Shown piece by piece: positions 37,510-47,275 of a DNA stretch of 64,000 bases (position 1 is its first letter; each line of letters begins with the position of its first letter). Below the pieces are notes generated by a model. That model worked only from the letters and a program-made list of their open reading frames with translations. It did not search any database and was not told where the DNA came from. The DNA lies in assembly GCA_028293125.1 (NCBI GenBank), contig JAQGPJ010000055.1:62001-126000 (forward strand), in the 5' to 3' direction. A program made the translations under genes and the position numbers. The stretch comes from Verrucomicrobiales bacterium. GTDB taxonomy: Bacteria; Verrucomicrobiota; Verrucomicrobiia; Verrucomicrobiales; V1-33.

Positions 37510-37533
37510 TTTCCTTTGATTCCTCAAAGGAAA
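37510..37533. promoter_or_regulatory. Perfect 10-bp inverted repeat TTTCCTTTGA-ttcc-TCAAAGGAAA covering the SD of the small ORF
   Basis: Direct reading. Confidence 0.6.
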
Positions 37534-37714
37534 CAGGATTGTCACCGCTGCTCCTACTTGAAAACAACGGGTCTGCCATCTCAAAACAAAACAAAACAGC
37601 CAGCCGGCACAGCCCGGGCCTGGCGTGCGGGAATGGATTTTCCGGGATGCGGTCCGGCATCCCGTGAACCACAGCTTCACCGCGCCAGTCCTTTCCGCCC
37701 TCCATCCCAGACCA

Positions 37715-38485
37715 ATGCCCGCTGCTCCGCCTCAATTTCTCTACTTCGACTGCGCGGGCACGCTGATGCACCCAGCGGAACCCATCGGCCGGGTGTATGC
37801 CCGCACGGCAGCAGCGTTCGGGATTCACAGCGATCCGAAGGAGATCCAGACACGGTTCCGCAAGGCGTGGAAAAAAGCGCTCCGTCCTGTCTATCCTCAT
37901 GGTCCGGATGAGAACGTGGATCTGACCTGGTGGCGGAAAATCGTGCGGGAGTCCCTTCTCCCTGCCCCGCTCGTGGAAAACTCCCGTGCCATCAATGATC
38001 CAACGCTGAAATCCGGGAGTCACGGCAGCAGCAACGATGACCACACTGGCAGCGGCACCGGCCTTGGCATCTTCGAAACCGATGCCTTTGAGGACTGCTT
38101 TCAAACCTTGTTCCGACACTATGCCCGGCCTGACGCCTGGCGGCTTTATCCGGAGGTGCGGCCTCTGCTTGAAGCCCTGCGCGGCAAAGTCAGGATGGGG
38201 GTGCTGTCCAACTTCGACGCCCGGCTTTACCCGCTGCTGGATGGCCACGGCCTGACGCCGTTTTTTGAAACCATCGTCATCTCCAGCGAGTCCGCCGCCT
38301 GCAAGCCGGACCCCGCCATCTTCACCCGTGCCGCCGCCATGGCCGGCAACCTGCCGCCGGAAGTCATCCTGCTGGCCGGGGATGATAAAGTCAATGACTG
38401 GCAGGGCGGAGCCGCCGCCGGATGGCGGATTTTCCCATTGCGCCGTCCTGACAATACCTTGGCGGATCTGCTGACGGTGCCATAA
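37715..38485 (+). CDS. HAD-superfamily hydrolase
   Basis: FLYFDCAGTLMHPAEPIGRVYARTAAAFGI; GVLSNFDARLYPLLDGHGL; CKPDPAIFTRAAAMAG; LLAGDDKVNDWQGGAAAGW. Confidence 0.87.
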   Translation: MPAAPPQFLYFDCAGTLMHPAEPIGRVYARTAAAFGIHSDPKEIQTRFRKAWKKALRPVYPHGPDENVDLTWWRKIVRESLLPAPLVENSRAINDPTLKSGSHGSSNDDHTGSGTGLGIFETDAFEDCFQTLFRHYARPDAWRLYPEVRPLLEALRGKVRMGVLSNFDARLYPLLDGHGLTPFFETIVISSESAACKPDPAIFTRAAAMAGNLPPEVILLAGDDKVNDWQGGAAAGWRIFPLRRPDNTLADLLTVP

Positions 38486-38520
38486 GGAACGCCCGCCTCC
38501 GGAGGGAGAGCGGGCGTTCC
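38486..38520. terminator. Stem-loop between convergent HAD and DEAD-box genes, possible bidirectional terminator
   Basis: GGAACGCCCGC-loop-GCGGGCGTTCC perfect 11-bp stem; no strong T-tract. Confidence 0.55.
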
Positions 38521-38567
38521 AGTATCTGACTCAAAGGCTGCCCTTCCGGGACAGCGCGGCCTTCAGT

Positions 38568-40865
38568 CTACCGCTTCTTCCACGGAGGCTTGCCATTGCC
38601 CGGACGCGGGGCGGCAGGGGGGCCGTCACTGTGGCGGAAACCGGGCTTGCCGGGTCCTTTGCCGCCGAAGCGGGGCGGACGGCTTTCGCGGTCTTCGCCT
38701 TCGGCAGCAGGCTTACGGGTGGCGAAGGTAACCTTCAGCGGGCGGCCCTCGTGCTCAGCCCCCTCCATGTCAGCCACCAGCGTGCGCGCATGGGTGCTGT
38801 GGATCTGGCAGAAGGTCTGGTCGTCCATGAGTTTGATCTGGCCCACGGCCTGGGGCGGGAAATTGAACGCGCCATCGGCCAGCAGGTCCACGATTTCACG
38901 GGGACCGAATCCTTGGGATTTGCCAACCCCCAAGCGCACCCATTGGAAGCCGCGGGCCGCCGCCGGCAGGGCCACCATTTCATGCGGCCCTTTACTGAAG
39001 GATTTGCCGGTGGCCGTCAACGATGGCTCAGGACGGCGCGGCTCCCGCACAGGAGAGAAATCATCGCTGGTGTCGAAACGGATTTCATCGTGCGTGTCGT
39101 CCTCCAGCGGCTTGGCTGCGGGCTTGGGAGTGGCTTTGGCGGGTTTCAGCGCCTTGGGAGCGGGCTCGGCGGCAGCGGCAGCAGCCGGATCGCTGACCGG
39201 AGCAATTTCACTTTGGACCGCATTTTCAGCCATAGCAGCCGGCGCCGCCTGGGCTGGCTGGCCTCCCCCGGACACATCGGAGGCAGGATTGCCGACAGTC
39301 GTGACCGGCGCGGTGGACTCTGTTCCTGCGGGTGCCTCCGGTCCTTCAGAAGGGGAGAAGGGAACCCCGGCCGGCTCCGCTGCCGGAGCTGCAGCGGCGG
39401 TGACGGTGGCTTTGGACTTGACCGGGGCGGGCTTTTCCTCCGGAGCGGGAGCAGACGGCGCAGCAGCCTTTTTGGGAGCCGGCTCAGGCTTGCGGGCAAC
39501 AGCCGGGGGAGCGGCGGCGGCGGCGGCGGAACGAGTGGGAACACCGGCGGAAATCGCCAGATCAGGCTCAAATCCGCTGGCGGCCAGCAGTTCGTGAAAA
39601 AGAGCGCTGGCCACGTCGGTGGACGAGTAGCCCTCCACCAGCAGCTGCTCCACCAGACCGTCCTGCGGCTTGAAGCGGCCCGTGGTCAGGCGGTCACGGA
39701 CTTTGTCCAGCACATTGCCGGCGCGCTTCTGCTCCACCTCGTCCAGCGTCGGCACATGACCACGGTGGATGCGGCTGCGGGTGAAGCGCTCAATGGCCTG
39801 CAGCTTGTAAATCTCCCGTCCGCTGACGAGGGTGAAGGCGGTGCCCTTCCGCCCCGCGCGGCCGGTGCGGCCGATGCGGTGGACGTAGTCCTCCGGATCC
39901 CAGGGCAGGTCGAAATTCACCACCAGATCCACCTCCTCCACGTCCAGTCCGCGCCCGGCGACATCTGTAGCCACGAGAAGATCGAAGCCGCTCTTGCGGA
40001 ATTTCTCAATCGTGCGGCTGCGCATGGTTTGGGTGATGCCGCCGTGCAGGCGGTCGGCGGAGTAGCCGCGGCTTTGAAGGAGATCCGTCAGTTCATCCAC
40101 CATGCGCTGGGTGTTGCAGAAAATGATGCCCAGACGCACATTCTGCATATCGATCAGGCGGGTCAGGGCATCCGGCTTGTTGCGGATGGGCACCTCGAAG
40201 AAGGCCTGCTCCACCGTGGGCGCAGTCACATCCTTGGAGGCGATGCGGATGTGCTGCACGTCGCGGGAATAGCGCCCGATCAGCTCGCGGATGGCCGCCG
40301 GCATGGTGGCGCTGAAGAACACGGTCTGGCGCTCCGCCGGGGCGGCGCCGAGGATCTTCTCCATGTCATCGCGGAAGCCCATGTCCAGCATCCGGTCGCA
40401 CTCATCGAGGACCACCATTTTGATACGGCTCAGATTCAGCGCTCCCCGGTCCATCATATCCATCACCCGGCCCGGGGTGCCGATCACCACCTGCGGCCCG
40501 CGCTTCAGTTCGTAGAACTGGCGCTCATAGGACGCGCCGCCATAAATCGGCACTGCATGGATCTTCGGCATGAAGGCCGCCAGCTTATGCACTTCCTCCG
40601 CCACCTGCATGGCCAGTTCGCGGGCCGGACACAAAATCAAAAGCTGGGGAAACTTGCCATCCTGATCGATCTGATCCAGCGCCGGCAGCACAAAAGCCGC
40701 GGTTTTGCCCGAACCCGTCTGCGACTGGCCGACCAGATCCTTCCCTTGCAGGAGGACGGGGATGGAGGCGGTCTGAATCGGCGACGCCTCCTCATAGCCT
40801 AACTTTTCCACCGCTTTGAGCGCGGCGGGGGACAAACCTAAATCAATGAACGGGCGTTTTTCCAT
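38568..40865 (-). CDS. DEAD-box ATP-dependent RNA helicase with Ala/Pro-rich linker and DbpA-like C-terminal RNA-binding domain
   Basis: GQSQTGSGKTAAFVLPAL, VVLDECDRMLDMGF, FFSATMP, HRIGRTGRAGRKGTAF; C-terminal WVRLGVGKSQGFGPREIVDLLADGAFNFPPQAVGQIKLMDDQTFCQI. Confidence 0.95.
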   Translation of the reverse strand: MEKRPFIDLGLSPAALKAVEKLGYEEASPIQTASIPVLLQGKDLVGQSQTGSGKTAAFVLPALDQIDQDGKFPQLLILCPARELAMQVAEEVHKLAAFMPKIHAVPIYGGASYERQFYELKRGPQVVIGTPGRVMDMMDRGALNLSRIKMVVLDECDRMLDMGFRDDMEKILGAAPAERQTVFFSATMPAAIRELIGRYSRDVQHIRIASKDVTAPTVEQAFFEVPIRNKPDALTRLIDMQNVRLGIIFCNTQRMVDELTDLLQSRGYSADRLHGGITQTMRSRTIEKFRKSGFDLLVATDVAGRGLDVEEVDLVVNFDLPWDPEDYVHRIGRTGRAGRKGTAFTLVSGREIYKLQAIERFTRSRIHRGHVPTLDEVEQKRAGNVLDKVRDRLTTGRFKPQDGLVEQLLVEGYSSTDVASALFHELLAASGFEPDLAISAGVPTRSAAAAAAPPAVARKPEPAPKKAAAPSAPAPEEKPAPVKSKATVTAAAAPAAEPAGVPFSPSEGPEAPAGTESTAPVTTVGNPASDVSGGGQPAQAAPAAMAENAVQSEIAPVSDPAAAAAAEPAPKALKPAKATPKPAAKPLEDDTHDEIRFDTSDDFSPVREPRRPEPSLTATGKSFSKGPHEMVALPAAARGFQWVRLGVGKSQGFGPREIVDLLADGAFNFPPQAVGQIKLMDDQTFCQIHSTHARTLVADMEGAEHEGRPLKVTFATRKPAAEGEDRESRPPRFGGKGPGKPGFRHSDGPPAAPRPGNGKPPWKKR

Positions 40866-41010
40866 AAAAAGTTGGACCTATACCTGGAATTTCGGTTCTG
40901 TCGCCTGGTTTCCGCAGTTTCCTTCAGGAAACCCGTGCTTTCCCGGCGCGTGTCCGGGATTCATTTTTGAAGGTTACGTCAACGGAAAGCCGGGTGGATT
41001 CCGCAAAAAA

Positions 41011-42219
41011 TCACGCGGATTTTCCCGCAACCCGGGTGAGCCAATGATCCCATGGCCGGATGCCCAGGCCGTGGAAAAGCACCAGCAGGCCGGTCACGGC
41101 GCAGGCCAGGGACAACAGTTGCCGGACAGCCCGGAGTCCGCCGGGAGAGAGGGATTTTCCCAGCCGCAGCATCACCGCCGCCGTCAGCACAAACACCACG
41201 GCGGCCGGCAGGGCGAAGGACACGACCGCGGAGGAGATGCCGGTCCCGGTGCCGGCCTGAACCGCCTGCGCCCAAACTCCCGCCCCCACGCCTGCGGACA
41301 GGGAAAACAGCCCTGTGAGAATAAAACGCCGGACATCCGCCGGGGCACCGGGACGGTGGATGCCGTCCACCGCCGTCAGCATCACGCCGGCTCCCGCCAG
41401 AGCCGCCAGAACAAAAGCCGGCGCCTGGATTCCTCCCTGCACCGATCCGGTGCAGCCCATGGCAAACGCCACCACCGCCAGGCCGGACAGCCGCAGGGCG
41501 TCACGGCGGCTGGCGGCATTCAGGCCCAGGGCGGCCCACAGCGCCATCAGCCCCGCCTGCGCGGGCGGCAGGCTGTCCTCCTTTCCCGCGCCCGCCACGG
41601 CCGCGTCGGCCATGGATCCATCGGGCAGAAAGGAAATGCTGGTGTCGCGCGGCAGCACTCCCCAATTTTTCATCGGGTTTCCCGGCGTGCCGCAGCGGAA
41701 GGCGTAACTTAAATCCCAGGGCACGCCCGGTGAAGAGGGGAACTCCTTCACCATGGTGTGCGACAGCGTGAACCGGGCCGGCGGCGGGGACGGCAGGGAG
41801 TATTCCAGCCGGTAGGTGAAATGCGAATTGTCCGATCCCTCGCCGCCCTGTTTGATCACCGGCGGGGGATCGATGCCCAGCACTTTGCCGGTTAAAGGAT
41901 TGCCGTCCGCGCGCAGGTCAAAGTGGTCCAGCAGATAGGGGGAATGCCGGGGCGCGGCATCCTCCGCCTGCGCCTCGTCCACGGTGCCGTCCAGGGTAAT
42001 GGGCACCCCCTGCACCACGCAGAGCTCCCGGACGGACACCTGCAGTTTTATGGTGAGATGCCGCGGGGTGATTTCAATCCACAGCGGATTCTGCAGCATG
42101 GGATGCGCCCGCGCCGCGCCCCCCGCCAGCAGCAGCCAGGCCAGCACCGCCGCCGCCATGGCCGGCAGCCACGGCACGCGGCCGGCGCGGCGGATCCGCG
42201 GCGCGACGGGATTTATCAT
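41011..42219 (-). CDS. Hypothetical membrane protein with N-terminal signal and extracellular domain
   Basis: Signal-like WLPAMAAAVLAWLLLAGGAARA; several C-terminal TM segments; ATGA overlap with UDG gene. Confidence 0.65.
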   Translation of the reverse strand: MINPVAPRIRRAGRVPWLPAMAAAVLAWLLLAGGAARAHPMLQNPLWIEITPRHLTIKLQVSVRELCVVQGVPITLDGTVDEAQAEDAAPRHSPYLLDHFDLRADGNPLTGKVLGIDPPPVIKQGGEGSDNSHFTYRLEYSLPSPPPARFTLSHTMVKEFPSSPGVPWDLSYAFRCGTPGNPMKNWGVLPRDTSISFLPDGSMADAAVAGAGKEDSLPPAQAGLMALWAALGLNAASRRDALRLSGLAVVAFAMGCTGSVQGGIQAPAFVLAALAGAGVMLTAVDGIHRPGAPADVRRFILTGLFSLSAGVGAGVWAQAVQAGTGTGISSAVVSFALPAAVVFVLTAAVMLRLGKSLSPGGLRAVRQLLSLACAVTGLLVLFHGLGIRPWDHWLTRVAGKSA

Positions 42220-43301
42220 TTGGGAAGGAAGAAGCGGCGCTGTTTTTCTGAAACCGGCATTCCGGCCCGCTCCATGACCTGCATCATGTCCTCCCACACC
42301 TTGCGCTTCTCGGCGTTGGCGGCCTCCGGGCCTCCCTGCTCACAGCGGAGCAGGTAGGAGGGGTGCAGCGTGACCATGGCCGGAATGCCCTCAAAATCGT
42401 AGAATTTTCCCCGCGCGCTCATCACACCGGTTTTGATGCCCAGCAGGCCCGCCGAGGCGGTGGCTCCCAGAGCCACGATCACCTTTGGCCGGATGATGCG
42501 GATCTCTTCCCGCACAAAGTCGAGGCAGGACGCCATTTCCTTCACGGTGGGCTGGCGGTTGCGGCTGCCCTGGCTTTCCATGGCCGGGCGGTATTTGCAG
42601 ATGTTGGTGATGTAAACCTGGCTGCGCTCCAGTCCCATGACCTTCAGAATGCGGGTCAGCAGCTGGCCGGCAGGGCCGACAAAGGGCTCGCGCTGCTTTT
42701 CTTCCTCGGAGCCGGGGGCCTCGCCCACCAGCACGATCTCCGCGGCGGGGGTGCCCACGGCAAACACCATGCGGTCCCGCAGGGTTCCCAGAGCCCGCGC
42801 CGCCTGTCCCTCCTCAGCCCGCTCCCGGACCTTGGCCAAGGCGGTCTCCTTCTCCTCCAGGGTCAGCTCCGACTGCGGGGAAGCCGCAGTGCTGTCAGGG
42901 CCGGGGATGGAATCATCGGAATCCGAATCAAAGCTTAAACCGGGGGTGCTGTCGGTATTCATGGCTGAATTCAGGAACGAAGCCGGTTCGGCCATGGGCT
43001 CCGGAATCGTCTCCTGCTCCCTCTCCGGCGGGGCCGGAGCCACGGCAGGAACGGAAACGGCCACAGCAGGAGGGGTGACCACGTTTTGCTCCGGAACTGG
43101 AACCGGAACCGGGGATTCATCCATGGCCGCGGGAGCCGTCACCCGGTCAGCGGGCCACGGGCGGGGCTTGAGCCGCACGATCTCCTTCAGCGCCTGGCGG
43201 GCCTCCCCGGTCAGCCACAGCCGCCTCTGTCCATTGGCGGCCAGGGACTCCAGATGGGACCGGAGCAGGCACAGAACCGGATAGGGATCAGCGGCGGGCA
43301 T
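42216..43301 (-). CDS. Family 4-like uracil-DNA glycosylase with long N-terminal Pro/Glu-rich linker
   Basis: EIVLVGEAPGSEEEKQREPFVGPAGQLLTRILKVMGLERSQVYITNICKYRPA...IRPKVIVALGATASAGLLG...VTLHPSYLLR. Confidence 0.88.
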   Translation of the reverse strand: MPAADPYPVLCLLRSHLESLAANGQRRLWLTGEARQALKEIVRLKPRPWPADRVTAPAAMDESPVPVPVPEQNVVTPPAVAVSVPAVAPAPPEREQETIPEPMAEPASFLNSAMNTDSTPGLSFDSDSDDSIPGPDSTAASPQSELTLEEKETALAKVRERAEEGQAARALGTLRDRMVFAVGTPAAEIVLVGEAPGSEEEKQREPFVGPAGQLLTRILKVMGLERSQVYITNICKYRPAMESQGSRNRQPTVKEMASCLDFVREEIRIIRPKVIVALGATASAGLLGIKTGVMSARGKFYDFEGIPAMVTLHPSYLLRCEQGGPEAANAEKRKVWEDMMQVMERAGMPVSEKQRRFFLPK

Positions 43302-43408
43302 GGAAAGGAAAGGCGCGGAGTGGAAAAGGAAATCACTTGTTGACGGAGCCGCACGGCTTTTAGTGGCCGCGGATCATCCGTCCGTCAACTCACACCCGCA
43401 CCCCCTCT

Positions 43409-44161
43409 ATGTTCAAGCGTATCGGCAATCTTTTCAGAGGTTTCTTCGGACTGTTCATCGGCGGTCTGGAAAGAAAAAATCCGGAAGCCCTTCTGGATGT
43501 GGAGAAGGAGAATCTGCGCGAGCAGATCGGCAAGTACAACAGAGGTTTGGCCGGCCACGCCGCCCTCTGCGAGCGCCTCATCAGCCAGACCCGCGCCTTG
43601 GACAGCGAGGAGAAAGAGCTTTTCGCCAAGACCACTGCCCACCTGCGCGCCGGCAACAAGGAGCTGGCCGGCCAGTACGCCTTGCGCTACCAGCAGACCA
43701 AGAAGGAGCACGAGACGGTCCGCCAGCAGATGGAGGAGGCCGAAAAGACCTACAAGGAACTGCTGCAAGCCCGCGATGTCAGCGTGAAGGCCGCACGTGA
43801 CAAAATCGAAAGCCTGAAGCGCGGCATCAATGAGGCGAAAATCACCAAGGCCACCGCCGAGCTCAACGAGATGGCGTCCGGCATGATCAATGAGATCGGC
43901 AGCGCCGGCGACACTCTGAACCGGCTGGAGGAGATCGTACGCGAGGACAAGGAGAAAGCCGCCGGCCGCGCCCGCGTGGCCCGCGACAGCATCGACATGT
44001 CCGGTATCAGCGCCAAGGCCAACGAGCAGTCCGCCTTGGAGGACATGGCCCTCGCCGATTTCGCCGCCGCCGCCGGCATCGCGCTGGACAAGCCCGCCGC
44101 CCCCCCCGCGCAGAATACTTCGGATCCCACCAAAACAATGGGACCCGCCCAGAGTGAGTGA
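43409..44161 (+). CDS. PspA/IM30 (Vipp1) family protein
   Basis: MFKRIGNLFRGFFGLFIGGLERKNPEALLDVEKENLREQIGKYNRGLAGHAALCERLISQ; long coiled-coil. Confidence 0.8.
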   Translation: MFKRIGNLFRGFFGLFIGGLERKNPEALLDVEKENLREQIGKYNRGLAGHAALCERLISQTRALDSEEKELFAKTTAHLRAGNKELAGQYALRYQQTKKEHETVRQQMEEAEKTYKELLQARDVSVKAARDKIESLKRGINEAKITKATAELNEMASGMINEIGSAGDTLNRLEEIVREDKEKAAGRARVARDSIDMSGISAKANEQSALEDMALADFAAAAGIALDKPAAPPAQNTSDPTKTMGPAQSE

Positions 44162-44231
44162 GCATTTACCCTGTCAGGCAGCCCACCAGCATTTGACTGC
44201 GGTCTGGCATCATTAACGCTGCCTCCCCCTT

Positions 44232-44606
44232 ATGAAGGAAAATTTTTGGAACACCTACCCTGTCATTGCGGCCATGACTCTTGGCGCGGCCGGCGCGGCT
44301 CTGCTGTTGAACGGGTTTTATCTGTTGCAGGGGGTGGCCGAGACCTCTGATGAATTATTCAAGTATCAACTCCGCATCGGCGCGGCGCTGGCTCTCTGGG
44401 TGGCGGGCTGCGGCATGACCTCCCGCACCCGGCACGGCTCGTGGACCCGCGGCCTGCTTTGCGGGCTGCTTTTCATTCCCGGACTGGTGATCCTGCTGTT
44501 GACCACCGGCCGCAAGACCCGCCAGGAAATCTGGGAGGAGGCCAACCCCGGTCTTGTCGGAAGAGCGCACCGGCGCCAGTATCGCGACGTAAAGCCGCTT
44601 TACTGA
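44232..44606 (+). CDS. Small membrane protein between pspA-like and AAA+ genes
   Basis: About 3 TM segments: YPVIAAMTLGAAGAALLLNGFYLL, IGAALALWVAGC, GLLCGLLFIPGLVILLL. Confidence 0.7.
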   Translation: MKENFWNTYPVIAAMTLGAAGAALLLNGFYLLQGVAETSDELFKYQLRIGAALALWVAGCGMTSRTRHGSWTRGLLCGLLFIPGLVILLLTTGRKTRQEIWEEANPGLVGRAHRRQYRDVKPLY

Positions 44607-44619
44607 ATCTTTTGTCCCC

Positions 44620-46305
44620 TTGAGCACTCCCGCCGCCGCCGCTCCTCTGCCCCCTTGGGCAGCGGAAATCGCCTCGCTCTACGCCAGCCACGCCGCGAGC
44701 CAGTTCATCCTGCACGGCAACGTCCAGGATTGTCTGCCGCTTCCCGGCCCGTCCAGTGATCTTTCGCGCCTGGGGAAGCTGGAGGACTATATTCTGGAGG
44801 TGTTGATTCCGCAGTTCGCGGTGGTGCTGACCTACGATCTCGGCGGCGGGCTGCGGGTCGTCCGGGGGCAGCAGCATTTCAATGCCTGGCCCAGCGCCCC
44901 GGCGGCGGGCAGCCCCATGCCGCGGGCACCCCGGGAGGCCATCGATGTGCTGACCCACTATGCGCGCTATATCTCCAATGTGCGCCGGGCCGGAGGCTCC
45001 GCTATTAAAGCCGCCTTCGTGCTCCGGGATGCCCACTTGGCCATTCCCTCACTGCCCGGCGGGCTGAACTACGATCTCAACGCCATGGCCCTGCAGGTCA
45101 AGACGTGGGCCAGCGAGCCACTGCTCACCGAGCACCCCTTCGCGGCCTTTCTGTTTACGGAGAACCTCAACGACCTGCATCCCCTGATTGCCCGCGACCC
45201 CCGGTCCTCGAATATCCGTGTTCCCCTGCCCCCGCCCGCCATGCTGGCGGACACCTTCCGGCGCCTGGCACCCGTCTATCCGGTTTCCCTGGGTCCCTGG
45301 CAGGACCGCTGGCACATTCCCTCGGCGCAGCTGGCGGGGGCGACTCTGGTGTCCATCGAGAGCCTCCTGAAAATCAAGGAATACCGGCGCGAGCCCATCA
45401 GCGAGGGCGACCTTTCCAAACTCAAAAAGGAGTTGGTGGAGAAGGACTGCCAGGATCTCATCGAATTCATCGACCCTGTCCGCACCCTGGACGACCTGCA
45501 CGGACAGGAGGCTGTGAAGGAATGGCTGCGGCAGGATCTGGCTCTCTGGCGGCAGAATGACACCGCCGCCATGCCCATGGGCTATCTCTTCTGCGGCCCC
45601 GTGGGCACGGGCAAGACGTGGATGGTGGAATGCCTGGCCGGGGAGGCAGGCGTGCCGGTGGTGAAGCTAAAGAACTTCCGCGACCGCTGGGTGGGCAGCA
45701 CCGAGGGGAATCTGGAGAAAATCTTCCGTCTGCTTCAGGCTCTGGGAAAATGTTTTGTCTTCATCGACGAGGCCGACCAGGCGCTCGGCAAACGGGGCAC
45801 GGGAACCGATGGCGACAGCGGTGTCGGCGGCCGGGTTTACTCCATGATGGCCAAGGAGATGAGCAACACTGCCAACCGCGGGCGTATCATCTGGATTCTC
45901 GCTTCCAGCCGTCCGGACCTGATCGAGGTGGATCTGAAGCGCCCGGGCCGGGTGGATGTCAAAATCCCCATCTTCCCCACCCTGACGCCGGAGGAGGGAT
46001 TCGCCCTCCTGCGCGCCCTCTGCCAAAAGCGCCAGGTCCCATTGGAGGAGAGCGCTTTTGAAAGCCTGAAGCCCCACATTCCCAACTGGCTTACCCCCGG
46101 CGCGGCGGAGGCGCTGGCCATGAAAATCTACCGCTTGGTGAAAACTAAAGGTCTTTCCCCTGCCGAATCCGCCCTCGCCTGCCTGACCGATTACCAGCCC
46201 GCCGTCTCCCCGGAAATCATGCAGTTCCAGATCGACCTCGCCGTCTCCGAAGCCACCGACCTCAGTTTTGTGCCTCCTGCCCTGCGTCCGGCCGGGAAGG
46301 TGTAG
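44620..46305 (+). CDS. AAA+ ATPase (Cdc48/Vps4/Ycf46-like core) with N-terminal domain; TTG start
   Basis: Walker A GPVGTGKTWMVE; Walker B KCFVFIDEADQAL; SRPDLIEVDLKRPGRVDVKI; N-terminal SQFILHGNVQDCLP. Confidence 0.87.
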   Translation: MSTPAAAAPLPPWAAEIASLYASHAASQFILHGNVQDCLPLPGPSSDLSRLGKLEDYILEVLIPQFAVVLTYDLGGGLRVVRGQQHFNAWPSAPAAGSPMPRAPREAIDVLTHYARYISNVRRAGGSAIKAAFVLRDAHLAIPSLPGGLNYDLNAMALQVKTWASEPLLTEHPFAAFLFTENLNDLHPLIARDPRSSNIRVPLPPPAMLADTFRRLAPVYPVSLGPWQDRWHIPSAQLAGATLVSIESLLKIKEYRREPISEGDLSKLKKELVEKDCQDLIEFIDPVRTLDDLHGQEAVKEWLRQDLALWRQNDTAAMPMGYLFCGPVGTGKTWMVECLAGEAGVPVVKLKNFRDRWVGSTEGNLEKIFRLLQALGKCFVFIDEADQALGKRGTGTDGDSGVGGRVYSMMAKEMSNTANRGRIIWILASSRPDLIEVDLKRPGRVDVKIPIFPTLTPEEGFALLRALCQKRQVPLEESAFESLKPHIPNWLTPGAAEALAMKIYRLVKTKGLSPAESALACLTDYQPAVSPEIMQFQIDLAVSEATDLSFVPPALRPAGKV

Positions 46306-46453
46306 GATACTTTTCCTTCTCAGGAATTTCGCCCACCAAGTAAACTCACAAACGCTCCGCACTCGGCGGAGTGCGGGTCATCTTCCTCATCAGGAAGCCG
46401 CCCTGATTTCAGATTGGAAATTGTTCCTATTTTACGCCTCATCGGGAAACAGG

Positions 46454-47050
46454 ATGAATCAGGCGTTCACCGGAGCGATCGGAATCAGCGTGAGAACCAC
46501 CGGCATGACCGCCCTGCTGGAGCGCCGGGCGGACACCGACCCGGAGGCGGTGGCGGCCTTTCTGAAGCTGGAGGGCGCGGGTGCAGGTGCAGGTGCGGGT
46601 GCGGGTGCTGCTGCGACTGCGACTGCGGCGGAGGCCGGCAGGCCGTTCACCAACGTCCTGGCCCATCAGCTCGGCTAGGCTCTGGTCAGCCGGTCCGGTC
46701 CACAGGCCGCGCTGGAATGGATGGGGAAACTCCCGCCAGAGCTCCAGGACAGCGCCGTGTCCGGCCTCGTGGAGCGGTGGGGCGCGCAGGATGCGGAGAG
46801 CGCCTCCCGCTGGCTCAGCGGCCGGCCGGAGGGACCGGCGCGCGATGCAGGCGTGAAAGCCCTGATCGGATCCATCTCGGACACCAATCCGGCGGAGGCT
46901 TGGAAATGGGCGCTGTCGGTTTCCGATTCCAAGGCACGCGGGGACGCGCTGAAGGCGGTGTTCCGGCAATGGCAGGGAAAGGACGGCAGCGCGGCCATGG
47001 CCGCCCTCCAGGCACTGGACCCGCCGCTGCCCGGCCTGAGCCTGCGGTAG
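46454..47050 (+). pseudogene. Remnant of a DPxAAxxWL-type helical-repeat protein interrupted by an in-frame TAG
   Basis: MNQAFTGAIGISVRTTGMTALLERRADTDPEAVAAFLKLEGAGAGAGAGAGAAATATAAEAGRPFTNVLAHQLG*ALVSRSGPQAALEWMGKLPPELQDSAVSGLVERWGAQDAESASRWLSGRPEGPARDAGVKALIGSISDTNPAEAWKWALSVSDSKARGDALKAVFRQW; both halves in the same frame. Confidence 0.6.
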
Positions 47051-47275
47051 CGGTGGCGGTGGCGACCCTCATCCTTCCCTCCTGCCCCGCCTTGGGGGCA
47101 ACGGTTTCAAGGCTCCCTGCCGGTTTGTCCAAAGGCGGTCTCTGGCATCGTCCCGGGCCGCGTCGCCGCATGGGGCCATGCGCCCGCCCCGCCATTCCGC
47201 ACAGCCCCGCAGGAATGGATTTACTTCATGATCAAAAGGTTGTAGTTTCAAAAGATCAATCTATCGGATACCCGC

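Noticed and set aside
37313-38248. N-terminal extension of the 725-aa phosphonoacetate hydrolase ORF
   Set aside because: The extra about 310 residues overlap the HAD gene and the small ORF and look antisense; the real start is at MPLMSSF/MSSF near 37312/37303.
38631-40802. 723-aa plus-strand ORF opposite the DEAD-box helicase
   Set aside because: Antisense to an unmistakable helicase; His/Gly/Arg-rich translation without domains.
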